A stretch of 64,000 nt of DNA, taken from positions 1-64,000 of the forward strand of contig CAYWQB010000001.1 of assembly GCA_964460785.1 (NCBI GenBank), read 5' to 3'. Numbering within the stretch: position 1 is the stretch's first letter; every line of letters starts with the position of its first letter. This DNA comes from CAYWQB01 sp964460785. Lineage in GTDB: Bacteria; Chlamydiota; Chlamydiia; Chlamydiales; CAYWQB01. Below are positions 60,906 to 64,000 of the stretch, one piece after another. The notes beneath the pieces were generated by a model that saw nothing but the letters and a program-made list of their open reading frames with translations, had not been told where the DNA came from and ran no database searches. Made by a program: the position numbers and the translations under genes.

Positions 60906-62267
60906 TTAAATTTGGCTAAATACGACAGGTTTGCTAGCCTTCTCGACAGTCTCATCTGCTAAATCACTGCCAACAACTCTTCTATATTTTTCAAAAAGTT
61001 TTTCAGATTTCAAGGTCAGTCCCTCTGCGGAAACTTTATTCTCCTCTCCTAATTGCAACTTCTTAGGCTTAACTAAGTTTTGATAGGAAGCTGCTAAATT
61101 TTCAGGCAGAAGGTGCTTTGTCCACTCTCGCGCTTCCTCAGACTTTGCAAGAAACTTCTCATAGTTTTGATACACATCCAAAAGAGCTTCCGCTAAGGCA
61201 TCTACAGAGCAAACATCTTGCTGTCCATCAAACACATGATTTTGTGCAGCAGAAGCTCTCCAAAAGAGCTTCTTCTCTGTTGTTTCCACTGCTCGCACTG
61301 CACCAAGACCGCACATCTGGGCTTGAGCTGTTGTTCGTGTTAAAATTGTCGGGATGCCTAAAGCTAAGCTTTCTCTTGGGCTAATCGAATATCCTTCACC
61401 ATGTGACACGTTGACATAGCAATCAATATTTCTAAACCAGTTGACATAATCTTCTCTGGAAAGGCGGTTTTCTGTGGCTTTCACATTACGCAACCCAAGG
61501 TTTTTAATCTCTTCCGTGACTTGCTCATAATATCCCCCATAAGAGTTCCGACCATTCATAACTAGGGCTACATGTGGGTTATTTCCAAAAGCTTTTGCAA
61601 AAGCTCGGACTAATGTGAGCTGATTTTTCCTTTCGATATATGAGCCTAAACAGGAAAAAACAAAAATATCTTGTTTTTGCTTCTTAAGGGGTAACTCATG
61701 AAAATCCTGGAGCTGTACAGGAAGTTCGAGGGTCAAAATAGGAAGTTTCACTCCAGAATTGCGATATACATCAACTAAAAAAGGATCTGGAACGACTACT
61801 GCATCGAAATTTTCGTTTAGCTTTTTTACAAAAACATAAGGAAGAGAGTTTGACTCCCAGACAGAAAAGGCAATTCGAATATGCTTATCTTTGTTTATCT
61901 TACTCAGATGATAGTTCTTGAAAGGCTTCGGAAAAGTAAACATCGTATCTGTATAAAGAATCACTTTGCCTAGAGCCCGATTCAAACTGAAGTACTTACC
62001 AATAGGGTTCGATAGAATTTTATGTGTGCTATCTGACACACAACCTGCAGAGTTTTTATACCGTCCTAGATAGTTTACTTTGAGCGCTTGCTGTGTACAC
62101 TCAACGGCTGAAGTTGCATGATTACCGATCCCATCTTTCACATCAGCGATCCCTATAACGGTTAAATCTGCATTGGAGGTCCTAAAATTCCCCAGCTTAA
62201 TAAAGGAGCAGGCTAAAACAGCAAGAACTACAACTAAGGTGAAGTATATCTTTTTCTTTTTAAGCAA
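60906..62267 (-). CDS. Membrane-anchored glycosyltransferase, GT4 type
   Basis: A 453-residue protein with an N-terminal membrane anchor (7-24) and a GT-B catalytic part. Near 60-190 is the acceptor-side half (A-D-V-K-D-G-I-G-N-H-A at about 41). From about 200 comes F-S-C-L-G-S-Y-I-E-R-K-N-Q-L-T-L-V-R-A-F, the donor-side start, and near 290-305 H-G-E-G-Y-S-I-S-P-R-E-S-L-A-L-G, the E-x7-E-like GT4 motif. It probably transfers a sugar to surface lipid or glycan. It is divergent from the CAP10-type gene (142 bp apart), which suggests a shared pathway. Confidence 0.7.
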   Translation of the reverse strand: MLKKKKIYFTLVVVLAVLACSFIKLGNFRTSNADLTVIGIADVKDGIGNHATSAVECTQQALKVNYLGRYKNSAGCVSDSTHKILSNPIGKYFSLNRALGKVILYTDTMFTFPKPFKNYHLSKINKDKHIRIAFSVWESNSLPYVFVKKLNENFDAVVVPDPFLVDVYRNSGVKLPILTLELPVQLQDFHELPLKKQKQDIFVFSCLGSYIERKNQLTLVRAFAKAFGNNPHVALVMNGRNSYGGYYEQVTEEIKNLGLRNVKATENRLSREDYVNWFRNIDCYVNVSHGEGYSISPRESLALGIPTILTRTTAQAQMCGLGAVRAVETTEKKLFWRASAAQNHVFDGQQDVCSVDALAEALLDVYQNYEKFLAKSEEAREWTKHLLPENLAASYQNLVKPKKLQLGEENKVSAEGLTLKSEKLFEKYRRVVGSDLADETVEKASKPVVFSQI

Positions 62268-62409
62268 GGGATTACCTCTTTAATCAAGTCTAAACTTACA
62301 GGTCAAAGCAAGTTATTCACTGCCATAAATTTACGCAACTAAAAATTTGCATTTTATTTCTCAAATAAAGACTCTCTCTAAGCAACTAAAATAACGAGAG
62401 GTTACAAGA

Positions 62410-63573
62410 GTGAAAGCATTACTTTTTACTTGTATATGGATTGCTTTTTTAGCCCCCCTGACAGGAAATAACCAACTTGTTAAATATTATCACGGCCCAA
62501 TGAATTGGGAGTGGCAGGAGAAATCTAAAGATACAACATGTACAGAAATACCCGGGGTGCTGCTGACTATCATAAGCTCTTCTCAATATATGACTTATGC
62601 AGAAAATAAAAACTATATTCGTAAGGGAACTGCTTTCCGACTTCTTGTAGCAGATCTAGAATATGTTCCTGAATCTCACCTAGTAGAGAGTTACATTCTT
62701 CCATTTCAAGACCTCCTATTCTATGCAGAAAAGAAAAACTATATTCCTAAGGGAGCTGCTTTCCGACTTCTTGTAGGAGATATCCAAATAGACCCCCCAA
62801 ATGGCCTCGTAGCTTTTGCAAAAACGCGACCTAAAGATAGCTCTCGGCTAACTATTGCCAACCTCAATCGATTTCGTCACTGGGGAACATTAAATGACTT
62901 TAAAGATAACTTATCACTTGAAGAGAAGCTTCCTTATGCGATCTGGCGAGGGACTACGACAGGAACCAATCGGTTACCAAAACATGAACAGCCGCGCTAC
63001 AAGCTAGCCTCTGCTTGGAGCCACCTTGAAGATCCTCGCATTGATGTTGGCTATAGCTTCATCTGCCAACAGGGCGCCTCTCATTCAGAGATGTATAAGC
63101 CTCATGTTAAGGACCGTCTTTCTATAGAGGAGATGCTTCAATACAAATACATCATTTCTGTCGAAGGCAATGATAAAGACTCTGGCTTACAGTGGAAGCT
63201 CTACTCCAACTCTGTCGTCCTTATGCAGCCTCCTTTTTTTGAAAGCTGGTTAAGAGAGTTCCAGCTTCAGCCCTACGTACATTATGTCCCCTTAAAAGAT
63301 GATTACTCTGACCTCCTAGAAAAAATTGAATGGTGCGAGAGCCATCCTGAGCTCTGTAAAAACATCTCCGCAAATGCCACACAGTGGGTGCAAAATTTCT
63401 TAGACAAGGAAGAGGAGGAATTAAAGCTCCAGGCAAAAGTTGTCAAAGCTTACTATAAGGCTATGCCTAAAGAGGCAAAGCTAAAACTTCTTCCTCCCTA
63501 TGAAAAGAAAACAAGGTTTAAGAGTATAAAGCGAGAGCGAAAAGCAAGATTTTTTGCTAGGAAGCCTCACTAA
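62410..63573 (+). CDS. CAP10/GT90-family glycosyltransferase-like protein
   Basis: A 387-residue protein with a signal peptide (1-19) and a CAP10 domain from about 150: L-P-Y-A-I-W-R-G-T-T-T-G, R-Y-K-L-A-S-A-W, Y-K-Y-I-I-S-V-E-G-N-D-K-D-S-G-L-Q-W-K-L and M-Q-P-P-F-F-E-S-W-L, which match the KDEL-containing/GT90 xylosyl- or glucosyltransferase family. Residues about 63-104 are repeated with 42-residue periodicity at 105-146, both containing Y-A-E-x-K-N-Y-I-x-K-G-x-A-F-R-L-L-V. This internal duplication is not part of the known domain. GT90 members in pathogens build capsule or glycosylate proteins. It is divergent from the GT4 gene. Confidence 0.75.
   Translation: MKALLFTCIWIAFLAPLTGNNQLVKYYHGPMNWEWQEKSKDTTCTEIPGVLLTIISSSQYMTYAENKNYIRKGTAFRLLVADLEYVPESHLVESYILPFQDLLFYAEKKNYIPKGAAFRLLVGDIQIDPPNGLVAFAKTRPKDSSRLTIANLNRFRHWGTLNDFKDNLSLEEKLPYAIWRGTTTGTNRLPKHEQPRYKLASAWSHLEDPRIDVGYSFICQQGASHSEMYKPHVKDRLSIEEMLQYKYIISVEGNDKDSGLQWKLYSNSVVLMQPPFFESWLREFQLQPYVHYVPLKDDYSDLLEKIEWCESHPELCKNISANATQWVQNFLDKEEEELKLQAKVVKAYYKAMPKEAKLKLLPPYEKKTRFKSIKRERKARFFARKPH
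62596..62795. repeat. In-frame 126-bp direct duplication in the GT90 gene
   Basis: TATGCAGAAAA and the following 60 or so bases recur at 62596 and 62722, exactly 126 bp (42 codons) apart, so the duplication kept the frame. Confidence 0.8.
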
Positions 63574-63584
63574 CTCTCCCATAA

Positions 63585-63610
63585 AAAGAGGGGGCTTAAG
63601 CCCCCTCTTT
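63585..63610. terminator. Bidirectional rho-independent terminator
   Basis: A perfect 26-bp palindrome with arms AAAGAGGGGGC and GCCCCCTCTTT and a TTAA centre. It lies between the 3' ends of the GT90 gene and lon, so it can end transcription from both sides. Confidence 0.85.
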
Positions 63611-63618
63611 ATTTGCTC

Positions 63619-64000
63619 TTATGCAGAAAAAAGATCATTTTCCTCTAAAGCATGTTTTAGAAGTTCTTGAATATTTCCTACGCAAATCACTTGAAAATCA
63701 GTTCCAATAAGGTTTGGATATCGCTCAAGAACCTCTTTAAGATCTTGCTCATTTTCTTTCGGAATCAATACTTTTTTCACGCCAGCTTTTTTAGCTCCTA
63801 CGAGCTTATACTCTAGCCCTCCTATCGCTTTGATATTTCCACTTAGGTCAATTTCTCCTGTGGTGGCTACATCTGGACGAATAGGGATCCCTGTAAGTTG
63901 AGAGACGATAGACGTTGTAATCGCTCCTCCTGCAGAAGGGCCATCTTTAGGAACTGCAGCCTCTGGAGTATGCACATGCAAACCAAAAGCTGGGTTTGCT
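63619..64000 (-). CDS. lon: Lon protease, C-terminal part (runs off the right edge)
   Basis: The C-terminal catalytic domain of the ATP-dependent protease Lon, truncated by the window edge. The catalytic serine lies in D-G-P-S-A-G-G, about 105 residues from the end, and the catalytic lysine in Y-K-L-V-G-A-K-K-A-G. The typical T-G-E-I-D-L-S-G and V-L-I-P-K-E-N segments are present. Lon degrades misfolded and regulatory proteins in the cytosol. The frame is open to 64000. It is a housekeeping gene that marks the right end of the accessory region. Confidence 0.95.
   Translation of the reverse strand, partial: ANPAFGLHVHTPEAAVPKDGPSAGGAITTSIVSQLTGIPIRPDVATTGEIDLSGNIKAIGGLEYKLVGAKKAGVKKVLIPKENEQDLKEVLERYPNLIGTDFQVICVGNIQELLKHALEENDLFSA

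Overview
The window looks like an accessory, host-interaction region from an obligate intracellular bacterium. My best guess is an amoeba-associated, Chlamydiae-like organism (Simkania, Parachlamydia or Waddlia type). The guess rests on low GC, many eukaryote-like genes (F-box/LRR proteins, Ser/Thr kinases, a Cdc20/Cdh1-like WD40 protein), long coiled-coil proteins, a secretable Nudix protein and large recent paralogous families. No rRNA, tRNA or phylogenetic marker fixes the taxon, so Legionellales-like or other intracellular bacteria remain possible. One run of 100 N marks an assembly gap inside a tandem repeat.

Layout. 1-7.5 kb: an edge-truncated F-box/LRR gene, two coiled-coil proteins, a small membrane protein and an F-box/LRR gene with a minisatellite at its 3' end. 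7.2-16.8 kb (minus strand): a compact run of paralogous effector-like genes. Two very large proteins built from tandem helix-turn-helix-like modules (called family A here) come first, then a family C protein, then a second F-box/LRR gene, all nearly touching and probably one operon. 16.9-23.2 kb (plus): a conventional heavy-metal RND efflux operon (TolC-like, CusB-like, CusA-like). 23.3-24.8 kb: a class I glutamine amidotransferase and a YjdM/PhnA zinc-ribbon protein. 24.8-32.4 kb (minus): a second operon with four family A genes and one family B gene. 32.6-38.1 kb: a short protein of the coiled-coil group, a C45-type amidase, another HTH-repeat protein and a repeat-rich family B gene. 38.2-48.3 kb: a Fic-like protein with a winged-helix N-terminus, a Nudix hydrolase, a glycosyltransferase, a family B pair, an AbiE-type toxin-antitoxin pair, an IS-like remnant and an AT-rich pair of glycan genes. 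48.5-59 kb: a tandem pseudokinase, a family C protein, an amphipathic-repeat protein with the gap, a pseudokinase, a coiled-coil protein, the Cdc20/Cdh1-like protein and an apparently active kinase. 59-64 kb: ychJ, an NTF2-like protein, an unknown, two glycosyltransferases and the 3' part of lon.

How the genes may work together (inference). Two effector operons and a third family B gene share an almost identical promoter (TTGCCTATATATA, 17-bp spacer, TATAAT), so they are probably co-expressed. Families A, B and C share a degenerate core that resembles repeated HTH units, which suggests DNA- or chromatin-directed effectors (nucleomodulins). F-box/LRR proteins would address host SCF ubiquitin ligases. 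The Cdc20/Cdh1-like protein carries a C-box-like motif and an -LR tail and could address the host APC/C. Together these suggest interference with host ubiquitin and cell-cycle control. A second unexplained signal is a dispersed motif, TATTATCAGACG, found about nine times at gene boundaries.
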